A stretch of 64,000 nt of DNA from Selaginella moellendorffii (Eukaryota; Streptophyta; Lycopodiopsida; Selaginellales; Selaginellaceae), in the NCBI RefSeq assembly GCF_000143415.4, contig NW_003314270.1, forward strand, positions 1,952,290 through 2,016,289, in the 5' to 3' direction. Position 1 is the first letter of the stretch, and each line of letters starts with the position of its first letter. The notes beneath the pieces were generated by a model. That model was not told where the DNA came from. It did no database searches and was given only the letters and a program-made list of their open reading frames with translations. Positions 21,876 to 33,096 of the stretch are shown here, one piece after another. Position numbers and translations under genes: made by a program.

Positions 21876-23014
21876 TGTAGTGCATGTGGTTTTTACCTTT
21901 ATCCTATAGTGATTTACCATAAGATAACACCACGAAGCAGAACCTAAACCCTTTATGTGCCATGTGTCCATAAGACAGTGGTGTGGAACCCAAGGTTCAG
22001 GGCCTTGGGCCACTAAACGATGGAATGGTGCCAAACCCCCAAGCATGGAGCCAATGAGTGATGGAACCGAACCATAGAGCAACTCCTGAGCATATAGCCC
22101 AAGGAGCAAAGGGATAGGAGCACGGAGTGACTTGGAACAGTCCTAGAGCAACTAGCATCCCAATGCCAGGACCAGCATGTAAAATGGAGCCAAACGGAAT
22201 TTAGCACTATTTCAGCATACCGGTGGCCTAATGTGAGGACATGGGTACTCCACCAGCTAGCATGGTGTGGAGTTTGGGCTTAGACCCAAGCCGGATGCAG
22301 AACAAGGATAGACACGCAAGCCAAAGCTAGATTATGCCTCAGGTTGGTTAGCCATGCCCGACTTACCCACTATCCCTACTATACATTTGGAATCCCCCAT
22401 AGCCCCCCCACAGCCCCCCCCCTCCCCCCCCACCCCCTTGAGGAATACATGCTTTGGGCTTTCACCCCAAGCCTCCTTTAGTATCAGGAGTTATTCTCTG
22501 GAACAAGCTTGAAACTTACTAAATATAGAATGGCATTAGATTGCGCATTTGGACACGAGACGAACACCATTATGTTCAAGTCAATCTCTACATTCTGTAG
22601 ATATGCCAAATGAGCAAATCTGGACACTTTCCATAAATAGCATTTGGGACCGAAATGAGACTAACACAAAGGGCATGATAACGAGGGTGTTTGGCAGACA
22701 CGATAAGCTATCATTTAGCGATATTGAGGGACTAATCTCAATACATGAGGGTTCTTGTCAAGCCAATACAAGACAGAGCAAAAGAGAACTAAGAGCCAGA
22801 CCGAGTATACTCAACTAGAAACACATAGAAGTTCCTATCTTATGTCCATCTGGCTAAATACAGGTGCTAAGCCTAGTTTATTAACACTTGAACAAGAGGG
22901 GCTGATAAAGGGAACCAACAATACCGATCTCCTACTATCGTGGTAGTAAGGAAGGAGTGTTTGTAAAGACTGGCCGACAAGTAATTTTCAATACCCAAAG
23001 TCACATTCGTGACA
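21876..23014 (-). repeat. 3' LTR of element C (left side)
   Basis: The 1139-bp LTR starts TGTAGTGCATGTGG and ends ATTCGTGACA on the plus strand. It contains a long run of cytosines (22397-22440) that is G-rich on the element's sense strand, and a minus-strand frame also found in the other two LTR copies of this family. Confidence 0.88.
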
Positions 23015-26000
23015 CTCTCCCCCCTAGGGAAGATTGACGTCCTTGTCGATGCATACTCGAGTCTAGACCACCGCCAAGGAAACAACTCTAGAAAAAGTTT
23101 ATGGTGATCACACTATGTGAGAAATGCACCGACTTAAATGAGTTAAGAGGCAACCTCTTTATCTAATGCGGATGCGCTACCACTCAAACACCTTCCGGCC
23201 ATCGCCGACAAGGAAATGACCAACAGAGTCAGCCACCCTTGCTACTCTAGGTGTCACCCAACTTACAAAAGTGTGATACGCCCCTACCCGCAAGGACATA
23301 GAGAGAGAAGCTAGAGGCCCAAACCCTCATAAGCAATGAAACCACACTCGTCGGTAAGGTTTAGATAGACTATTGTAAACAGGCAGTTAGAGTTGTTTAC
23401 ACAGTCACGCCCTTTTAACGGAATAAGGAACATCGACAGAGAGGCGGGTTATGTGACTAGTCGACAGTAGCTACCCCATGACTAAAGATTTCACCATGCA
23501 CACGAAGTGCCGAAGCCAGACTACCTATACTGGCCCAAACTGAACGATCAATAGATGGATAATATCAAAGTCATAAACAATGATATCTTAAAGACTTAAT
23601 TATCAGTGAATAAAGCTTAAATTAGAACACAAAAGTATTCCAAATAAATTATCATCCGATAAACTAGTATTAGTTGAAAACATAGGATTTACTATCCCAC
23701 AAAATTCAATAGCATGTATATCATCAAGTAAACTTAATGATAAAACTTAACTACCAAAGATTGTAGATAGTATGCCAAACAACTTACAAAAGATAACTCA
23801 AAAAACACAAAGTATCATTGACGGGCAAGCAAAATATTCGCGAATGTATCAGTCAAAGGAAATAACATCCCAATCTATTAGAACTAACTCAAGCAATGAT
23901 CAATAGAATAGAATGAATATTACAAGACCAACAAACATAGCATTCATGCCAACCATTGCACTAGCCAATCTGAATAGATCTCGGTCAACAATACAAATGA
24001 ATTCAAATTGTTTAAGTAAGTGTTAGCAATATCCTATTGATATCTCAAACCCAAGAAACCAATCCAGAGCAAACCACAAAGAACATGTGGTATTGCAAAA
24101 AGCCATAAGCTATCAAAGAGAACAATTAACCATCATAAAAGATCATCAATCATCCCATCAAAAAGATATATACACAATCATCGTCTAAGAAGGAATCCAC
24201 CATCCCGAAGAATAACAAATCATTTTAGATCAACGATAATTAAACAAAACCTTCGACAAGGATAATCATCTATCCTAGATGACAGTCAATCATTATCAAT
24301 GATTGCTAGATGCAAAAGCCAACTTCAACACTGAAACTAATGAGCCAAAATGCCTTCCCTAACAACTTCTAACAAATGGACCACAAGCATGAAAGCTCAA
24401 GAAACCAAAAGCTCGAAGAAATTTATAGCCAAGTCTTGCCTAACAATGATCATGAGTCTTGCATGAACTAATTTTAATGCTAAAGAGACATCATGGTAGA
24501 ACCCACAATATCTTCCTTAACACATCCATAAGCTAAATTTTATAGTGCTTAAGCTAATGAAGAGTATATTTGCATCAATCCAAAAGCTAAGCACAATGGA
24601 ACTATACTCAATAAGTGATCACTAAATGACCCTCCATGAATCCATCTATAATAAGACGTAGCTCACTTCATAATAAGCACAAAAAGAATCATCAATGATC
24701 AAGATATTTCAACTCAAATCCAACAAGGATTCAAATATTTCAATATCAATCACTAACTCTTTCACTTGTAAGGTTAGTACAATCTAGGATTGAATCACTT
24801 TTCAAGGAAAAGCCAAAACTCAACCCTCTACTAAATAATCTTATCTAGAACATAACTAACTCAAACTTGCTACTCAGTTCGTTTAGATGTCAATATAGTT
24901 GCTAACTAGCAAATGCACGAATGCCAGTAACACAAAGCTATAACTAAATCATCAACACTATCTTCATCAAGACTAATGAAACTCAATATCAATCCTACAA
25001 AGAGATATCTCATTTCACTCGAATCTCAACATCAATAATGTCAACGACAAGGCATCACTTCAATACCATCAACACCATAACAAAACTAGAAGAAAGCACG
25101 AGTGAATCACCACTCAAAACTCCCTAGCAACTAAGCTAACCAAAGTCGAAGATACTTTACTCAGAATTTGAGACCAATCCTCCAACAATACTCAGTTATA
25201 GATAACACATCATCAAGGAGTGAATCACCACATCCAAGATTCAATGAAACCCAACATTATGGACTAAACGTAACCAAATGATATTAACAGAGGTAGAGTC
25301 AATATGCCAACATAGAAAACCTATATAAGTCTAATGACACGATCCTTCACAACACTATCCGGTAAAGCAAGCCCATCACTGCTAAATCATCATCAAGCAA
25401 AGCAAGTGTTAATAATTCTTGACAAAGTCTACAAGTAATCATTAGTCGCAAAGCAACTAACAATCACTCCTCAACTTGCCTTCACAAGACCTAGACACCA
25501 ACTATTGTCATCAAGTTATATACTTGTCCAACATGAACGTGATACCGTGGGTACAAGATAAAAGTTCATAGACAAGCACAAATTAAATGACCATTCGAAT
25601 CCAACTCAACTGCAATAAGCTCACTAATGTGTTTAGCCAACAGCTCTTAGCATGCCTTGAATAGGCTAGCTACGCATGATCAACACTTAGTCAAAACTAA
25701 GTGAAGACTATAAGATGGACTCATATTGGTACACAACCTCCTCATAGACAAAGCTATAGTATGGGTACCAACATCTTAACCTTAAATAATTAAGTTGGAC
25801 AACACTATCCTCAACCAAGATGCAAAGCTACCAAGACCAAGTCAAGATCAGTGAGAGCTCACTACTCTCATATAGTCTAACAAAAGGCAAAGTGTAAATT
25901 GCCACCAAACATAATGCTATAGAAAGGCATAAGGGTCACCCTTCTTAGAAAAGCGTAATGGCCATTTTTCTATACCAACTCCAGATTCTATCTAACTCAA

Positions 26001-27955
26001 TTGCCTTAGCCCCAAAAGTCAGCATCCCTTTTGGGTTGCATCATACAAATTACTTATTAAAGTTTAAGCCAACCAAAGTCAACTCCAACCCTTTCACTAG
26101 TTTGTACTGGCTTACGAAAACAGAATGGTTTTCGAGCAAAGTGACCGACAAATCAGCCATTGGAAAAGCCTAAGAAAATTTGTGGAAAATTTTCCATCCT
26201 AGAGAAAGAATGACTCTCAGTTCAGGAATGCAAACTTTCAAGACTCAACCAACTTTCTCCTACCAACAACTTCATATAGGTTCATCTCAACACAAATTCT
26301 CATAATCCAATAGTATGTCTAAGCATTGAACATCTTTACCCATTTTCAGATATCAACACCGACATCTGCAAAATGCAAAATGAATATCCAAGGTTTGATC
26401 ATGAAGATCCTATCTTCGGATATCCATATTGCACTAACACTCTTCTTCAATGACCTTCAAGATCCAATGTAAGCCAAAACACTAACAAGAAAAATGACAT
26501 GGAAAATCAAGGTCTAAGGAGAATTCCTCATCACTCGAAATAACAATGCCACTTCCACCAACACAAGTGTTAGTGATGTCAATGCCTTAACTACACACTG
26601 TCTCCATCTAACAATCTACTCTAAATGCTAACGGATCAACCAATAAGTCATAGCAAGTGAATGCCATAACCCTTTCGAACATTTTATGGGCAAACCCTTA
26701 AGAACAATGAACCAACTTAAGCTTAGCATAATGGACCATTAAGAATTTAGTCAAAGCTACTTCAATGTTACTACTTGCAAGTAAACTAGCTTCACCATCA
26801 ACCACTTTGGGGTTGATCATCGTTTGACCAAGCAACTTCGTAAATATATTGCTCACTATCACATGGATATGATATAAAAATCACAATGACTTGATCATCA
26901 ATTGAGTAACACCACAAGCAATGCCAATGTCATTACTTCAAAGGTTTATGTGAATATCAAGTGCTAACTCAATTCGATAAAATGCAACATAAATGCCACA
27001 CTCCACTAATAGAGACTTACAACACCCAACACCACTAACTTTTGTTTATAACATGGGCAAGCTCATACCACTCTCTTGCCAACCAAACTCAAAATTAATC
27101 CAACACCAAGCTACTCAAGGAGCAATAGCAAGGTTCCTAGAAATGAATTGAGCATTGTAACCCAAGTCTTCTAATAGCAAGCTTAGACAGAATGGTTTAG
27201 CGCTTCACCGCTATCCATCTCACAACTCACCATTTGTAAGACTATCATCTCCAACATGCATCAAGGTAGGGACTCTTGATTGCATAATGTGAACATGAGC
27301 AATGAGTCACACTTCATTGCATATCTCTTCAAGAAGAGAAAATGATTTACGTGTTTGATCCTTCGTTTCTGACAACTCTCTTTTCGGTCTTAACTTTGAC
27401 TTAACCTCAAGCTTGCTTTCGCACTGCCTTCAGTCCAATCCAAGAAAATTTTATGAGAGAGCACGACAATAACTACTTGAACCAATAGACTAATCCCTAT
27501 AGTCTTGATTGATTCACTTGTAATCATGCCTAGGAAGGATCCACTAGTGCTGTGCCAAACAGCTACAGACCAGCATATTTGCCACTTATAGCAAATCTAG
27601 GGAAGGTTTACTTTTTACCCATGGTACATGGAACAACTCATGGAACCACTGATAGGCTAATATTAATTTTGCCAACTCAAAGTGCAACCTTGAGTTGCTA
27701 ATGTGCCTCACTCATAAGCCCAAGTGCAAACTCGTGCAAACAGAGCATCTCAAATCCACTTATGAGCCCAAGAGCAAGCTCACATTATTACAATACAAAA
27801 AGGTAACCAAATCCATACCCAAGGAACCAATGTGAAGTCTTTGCACCCAAACGTATACCCACTCGGATCATCGTTTTGATCTCTACGTATGCAACGAAAT
27901 TAATTGCCCAATCTCATTGGATAGTACTTGCCGAGACGTATCCTTTGATACCAAA
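23015..27955 (-). other. Internal region of element C, no coding capacity
   Basis: Over 4941 bp no frame longer than about 71 codons appears in the inner part, and no gypsy or copia motif was recognised. The plus strand is rich in A and C and poor in G, so the element's own sense strand is T/G-rich. Nothing else was identified. Confidence 0.7.
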
Positions 27956-29070
27956 TGTAGCACACATGGTTTTTACCCTTTATCCTATAGTGATTTACCA
28001 TAAGATAACACCACAAAGCGGAACCTAAACCCTCTATGTGCCACGTGTCACATGTGTCTATAGGACAGTGGTGTGGAACCCAAGGTTCAGGGCCTTGGGC
28101 CACTAAACGATGGAATGGTGCCAAACCCCCAAGCATGAAGCCAAGGAGTGATGGAACCGGACCACAGAGCAACTCTTGAGCATATAGCCTAAGGAGCAAA
28201 GGGATAGGAGCACGGAGTGATTTGGAACAGTCCTAGAGCAACCAGCATCCTAATGCCAAGACTAACACGCAAAATGGAGCCAAACAGAGTCTAATGCTAT
28301 TTCAACATACTGGTGGCCTAGTGCGAAGACATGGGTACTCCACCAGCTAATATGGTGTGAAGTTTGGGTTTAAACCCAAGTTGGACGCAAAACAAGGACA
28401 GGCATGCAAGCCAAAGCTAGACTATGCCTCAGGTTGTCAGCCATGCCCAACCTACCCACTTATCCCTATTATACATTTGGAACCCCCCCCCCCCCCCCCT
28501 CCCCTTGAGGAATACACGCTTTGGGCTTTCACCCCAAGCTTCCCTTAGTACCAGGAGTTAGTCTCTGGGACAAGCTCGAAACTTACTAAATATAGAATAT
28601 CCCTAGATTGTGAATTTGGACATGGGACGAACACCATTGTGTTCAGGACAATTTCTACATTTCATAGATATGCCAAATGAGCAAATCTAGACACTAGTAT
28701 TTGGGACCGAAATGAGACTAACACAAAGAGCATGATAGTGAGGGTATTTGGCAAACACGGTCAGCTACATCCAGCGATATTGAGGGACTAATCTCAATAC
28801 ATGAGGGTTCTTGTCAAACCAGTGCAAGATAGAGTAAAAGAGAACTAAGAGCCAGGCCGAGTATGCTCAACTAGAAACACATAGGAGTTCCTACCTTATG
28901 TCCATCTAGCTAAGTACAGGTGCTAAGCCCAATTTACTAACACTTGAACAAGAGAGGCTGATAAAGGGAACCAGCAATACTGACCTCCTGCCATCGTGGC
29001 AGTAAGGAAGGAGTATTTGTAAGGACTGGCTGACAGGTAACTTTCGATACTCGAAGTCACATTCATGACA
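27956..29070 (-). repeat. 5' LTR of element C (right side)
   Basis: The 1115-bp copy starts TGTAGCACACATGG and ends ATTCATGACA. It aligns throughout with the left LTR, with many point differences and a short CATGTGTC duplication. The cytosine run is shorter here (about 28485-28507). The inner neighbour on the minus strand is the tRNA-iMet-like primer site. Confidence 0.88.
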
Positions 29071-31546
29071 ATGATGCTCGATGTTTGCATGAGTTCCCCA
29101 TGTGTCTCCAAGGGATGGTGTTACAATGGTACAATGGTTTGAGTGTAGCCATTTGTGGGGATTAGAGTGTTCTCCCAAACATCTTCAAACGCACATTTGG
29201 ACATGCCAACAATTGTGATGATGCCTTTTAACAATTGTATCATCTTCGTCAAGGGCCATTTGAGTTGGTGATGCAATTTGGTGTTCATTTTCGAAGCCTC
29301 TTGCTTCATGCGAAGCCAAATATGTCAAAGCGGATCAAGCTAGGAATGTTATGGCCAGCACTTAGTTAAAATTTTGTCGGACTTGTGCATGCACTTGCTC
29401 TAGCCACCCTTGACGATGCTTTTCACTTGGCACAACATTATGAAACGTCACTTCTTCCACTTCTCACTACAAATCCTTTAGCTCCACTTCCTGTGGGTGA
29501 TGGTTTTGTTCTAATAGAGGTTGATGCTACTACTACTCGAGTTCAAGGACAAGGGTGAGGACGTGACTGTGGCCGTGATATTTGTTGCTAGGTGTGTGAT
29601 GAAGTTGGTCATACTTATCGGCATTGTCAGTGTTGTCGGTGTTTTCTAGATTGGCAGCCACTATTTCCTAGGTGGAGACCTTGGCATCAACAATGTCCTA
29701 TTATTGCTACTGCAGTGGAAGGTCTAAACACCAAGATACATTCGAGAAGCAAGGAGTCACACGAGTAACACAGGAACCTTGCATGAATAAGTTAGTGACC
29801 CTTCCATCTTTCTTTTGGGAGTATCATCAAGGGGTTCATTCGGCACCAGTTCATCTAGTGTTTACTTTCTAACCTTGTTTTTATAACAAGTAGTCTCCTA
29901 TTATTCTCTTCGTTTTAGTTTATACAATTATTTTCTATTGCTCAACCTATTGCCATACTTTGCCATCTACATTTGCATCGTGCAGTGGAGCCAGTTTTCA
30001 TTTTTTACAGCACCGGCCATACACATATGCACGAGATAAGGTGGACCTACTTGTGCATGTGGGTGATCTTGAGCTTGTGTTGCAGTCATTGTGGGTGGTG
30101 CCAAGTTAGACTTTTGACCTCATCCTTGGTATGGATTGGTTGCAATGCAGTCATGCCAAGTGTGACTTTGAGGCTTCTCCCCCTTGTCTCATATTTCCTT
30201 ATATTTCATCCATTCCTCTCACTTCCATACCTTTTCGTCCCTCTACTTTTACCTTTACTTCAATTACTTTTATCCCCCCACTATTTCCTCCTATGTTTCT
30301 GTCTTGTTCCACTCTTCCCTTTTTTGATCCTTCCAATAGTCTTTGTGTTACAACAGTTGACTGTCTCATGAAGGAGTATTTCAATCTCTTTGAATTTGAC
30401 TTATCATCTGAGGCCAAGATTGCCACATATCATCAGATTCCAACTAAGGATGCTCGTCCAATCAAGGTTCCTATTCGTTGTCGGTCATCCAAACAGATCA
30501 AGATTTATGTGCAAACGTCAAGAAGATGTTGAAAAAAGGTGTTATTCAAAATTCAAAGAGTCCTTGGGCATGTGAACCTCATCTTGTGACGAAGTCTAAT
30601 GGAAGTATTCATTTCTGCATCGACTATCATTTGTTAAACGAAGTGACGATCCCAAATATGTACCCTCTTCCTCACATTGCTAATCTCTTGGATTGTTTGG
30701 AGAGAAGTCGTTGGTTCACCAATTACTTCTAGGTAGTGGCAAGTACTAATGGCCGAAGAAAATATTCTTAAGACTACTTTTTGTACACCATTTGGTTGTA
30801 AGAGTTTTTGGTAATGCCCTTTAGTTTGAACAATGCTCTAACAACTTTCCAGCGGATGATGGACGAGGTTCTTTGCGATATGTTAAAGGTGACTACTGAC
30901 TTCATTGATGATGTCTTGATCCACTCGGAGGGGACGTGGGAGGAGCACGTCTATGATGTTTGTAAAGTGTTGGATTAGCAACGGAACGTTGGTTTAAAGC
31001 TGAAGTGGTCAAAGTGTGTGTTTGGGTCAAAAGACATGCTTTATTTTGGGTACCGTATTTCTCGTAAGGGTTTGTAAATTGATTCTAACAAACTTGTGGT
31101 TGTTTTAAAGTTCCTTACTCCAAAGTGTGTGAATGATGTGTAGCGCTTCCTGGGCAAAGTGCAGTATCTCGGTTGTTTTATAGATCATTTTTCTGATTGC
31201 ACTACACTATTGCAAGCGTTGATGAAGTCATCAACGTCATCCTTCATCTGGTCTTTAGATTGTGAGTGGGCGTTTATGGATCTCAAAGAGATATTCACGA
31301 CTCCTCCTATTTTGGCATATCTTGACTACACTCAACCTTTTATTTTGCGTGTAAATGCTTTTCATATTGGTCTTGGAGGTGTGTTGATGCAAGAGAGCTT
31401 AAGTGTGCTTGGTCAGTGCCATTTCATTGCATATATAAGCTGTACATTACAACTAATGGAGGTGAACTACTTCTCGACAAAAAAGGAGTGTTTAGCAGTA
31501 GTTTGGGGTTTCGAGAAACTTCATGCATATCTATATGGTTTTCAAA
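29071..31546 (+). pseudogene. A1 gag-protease-RT-RNase H remnants
   Basis: From the ATGAT duplication onward the DNA follows A2: gag, a zinc-knuckle region (about 29570-29640), an Asp-protease region ending in MDWLQ (30130), reverse transcriptase with FIDDV (about 30900) and RNase H with EKECLAVVWGFEKLHAY. Frames are interrupted by multiple TAG/TAA/TGA codons and indels. Homology ends abruptly at about 31546 in the RNase H part. Confidence 0.82.
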
Positions 31547-31679
31547 ACTTCCACCACCGCTATCCTTCTCGTCCCAGTCCTCATTCTTTTTCTCCATCTC
31601 CCGTCCCTCGCCGCCCATCTCATCCTCCTCCTCATTCTCATTCACGTCCTCATTCCACTCATTCTTGAGGAGGGGGTGC

Positions 31680-32040
31680 TGTCAAGAATCCCCCAATTCT
31701 TGCCACATTCCTGACTCTCGCCGGATTCCTGACCTGCAGACCACATTCCTGACTCTCGAGACACTTCCCTATTCCTGACTCTCGATTTCCTATACGATTC
31801 TTGAGTCTTGAGCCACATTCCTGATGATGATGTGGCGCCTCCTCAACCTCAACTATATTTGGGCCGTCCTCGATCCAAGAGTGGTGGAGCTTCATCAACC
31901 TATAGTATATATAGGTTAGCCTTGTTCCATTTCTCCACAATCTGAATCAACACTAGTCTAAGGCCTCTTCTTCGTTATTCACTAGCTTTTCTTTTTGTCT
32001 TTTGCATTTTCCAGTCTTGATCTTGTTGGGGGTCTTGACA
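31680..32040 (+). repeat. 5' LTR of B1
   Basis: A 361-bp LTR, TGTCAAGAAT to GTCTTGACA. It contains several ATTCCTGAC motifs, a TATATATAGG promoter motif (about 31906-31915) and the CCACAATCTGAATCAA segment that is complementary to the sequence just inside the LTR (32043 on). Confidence 0.9.
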
Positions 32041-32139
32041 GTTTGATTCAGATTGTGTTTTTTCGTTTTTTGCTTTAGCTCGTTTTGATTGTTTGACTGC
32101 CTTTGCCTTTTTTCCCCCTTTCTTCTTTCTTCTTTTCCA

Positions 32140-33096
32140 ATGGAGTCTCCAAGCCATCCTGATTTCTTTGCCGAAGTCCTTGCAAAAATCCAGTATGAGA
32201 ATACCGAGCTGAAGGCAACCCTTCTTCACATGCAGCAGGAGCTTGCTTCACTTTTGGCTCAAGGATCCAGCAAAGTTCCTGAACTGAAGGTGAGTTTCCT
32301 GGCAAAATTTTCAGGAAAGCGTTCGGAGCTTCGTGGATTCCTGAACCAGATGGAGCTGATCTTCGCACTTCAACATCGGCGGTACCCCACTCCCGAGTCT
32401 CAAATCAATGCGATTGGGACAGCTTTGTCATGGTTTTCTCCTCTCCTGGAGAAGAGCATGAAAAGGGTCGTGGTTCTAGAGTTGATGGATCTTCAATTGT
32501 TCAAAGAGAAGCTCGAAGCATGTTTTGGCGAGACGGATCGGGTTCGGGCTGCCACCACAAAGATGAGACGTCTCTCTCAAGGGTCTCGTCCTGCCTCGAT
32601 TTATGCTGCAGAGTTCCAACTTCTTGCCTTGGACACTCAGTGGGATGAGCGGGCTCTGATTGATCAATTTCCTTTTGGCCTCAACAACGGTGTCAAGGAT
32701 TTGTTGCTCACTATGGAGGATCCCACGGACTTGTCGGACGCCATCAACAAAGCTATTCGATGCGACAATCGTCTCTTTGAACGTCGTCAAGAAAGTCACT
32801 GCACCGCCGTTTTCCCGTCCCAGACTCAGGAATCCCAGCTTGAGTCTTCAGGGCATACTCCTGAACCTACTGCTCCGGTCCCAATGGATATTTTTGGTAC
32901 TCCCCGACTCATCAGAGGGAAGTTGAGTCCTGTTGAGAAGCAACGTCGAATATCTCATAATCTTTGCCTCTACTGTGCTGATCCTAATCACAAAGAAGCT
33001 GTGTGTCCTAAGAAGCCTCCCCGACTGCTCAAGTTCACTCTGCCTCAAAGTCCACCTCTATTACAGTCGGGAAACGACCCTATCCAAACAGAGTAG
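32140..33096 (+). CDS. Gag of retroelement B1
   Basis: An intact 318-codon frame starts MESPSHPDFFAEVLAKIQ and includes FLAKFSGKRSELRGFLNQME, typical of gypsy capsid proteins. It has a C-terminal CCHC knuckle (CLYC, then H and C in ADPNHKEAVC). Capsid and nucleocapsid functions are expected. The copy lacks a short segment after INAIGT that B2 keeps (TLLEG). The frame is unbroken although the following pol region is not, so it may still produce protein. Confidence 0.85.
   Translation: MESPSHPDFFAEVLAKIQYENTELKATLLHMQQELASLLAQGSSKVPELKVSFLAKFSGKRSELRGFLNQMELIFALQHRRYPTPESQINAIGTALSWFSPLLEKSMKRVVVLELMDLQLFKEKLEACFGETDRVRAATTKMRRLSQGSRPASIYAAEFQLLALDTQWDERALIDQFPFGLNNGVKDLLLTMEDPTDLSDAINKAIRCDNRLFERRQESHCTAVFPSQTQESQLESSGHTPEPTAPVPMDIFGTPRLIRGKLSPVEKQRRISHNLCLYCADPNHKEAVCPKKPPRLLKFTLPQSPPLLQSGNDPIQTE

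Larger units (their letters stand above)
21876..29070 (-). mobile_element. Large non-coding LTR element C (LARD-like), minus strand
   Basis: Two LTRs of about 1.1 kb (21876-23014 and 27956-29070) enclose 4.9 kb. The insertion is flanked by a perfect 5-bp duplication ATGAT (21871-21875, 29071-29075) inside A1 gag. Orientation is minus. Read on that strand, TTTGGTATCAAAGG, close to the initiator-methionine tRNA primer site TGGTATCAGAGC, directly follows one LTR (27943-27956). A polypurine run AGGGGGGAGAG directly precedes the other (23015-23026). LTR ends are TG...CA on either strand. No gag or pol could be found, which fits a large retrotransposon derivative. Confidence 0.85.

Noticed and set aside
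23130-23215. Minus-strand D-arm-like sequence (GAGTGGTAGCGCATCCGC) inside element C
   Set aside because: No T-arm or box B follows and no cloverleaf closes. It is treated as chance resemblance.
31649-31680. Reading B1 as a simple LTR-to-LTR insertion with a target duplication
   Set aside because: The left border holds a second copy of the element's own tail and the host sequence is deleted there, so no target duplication can be assigned.
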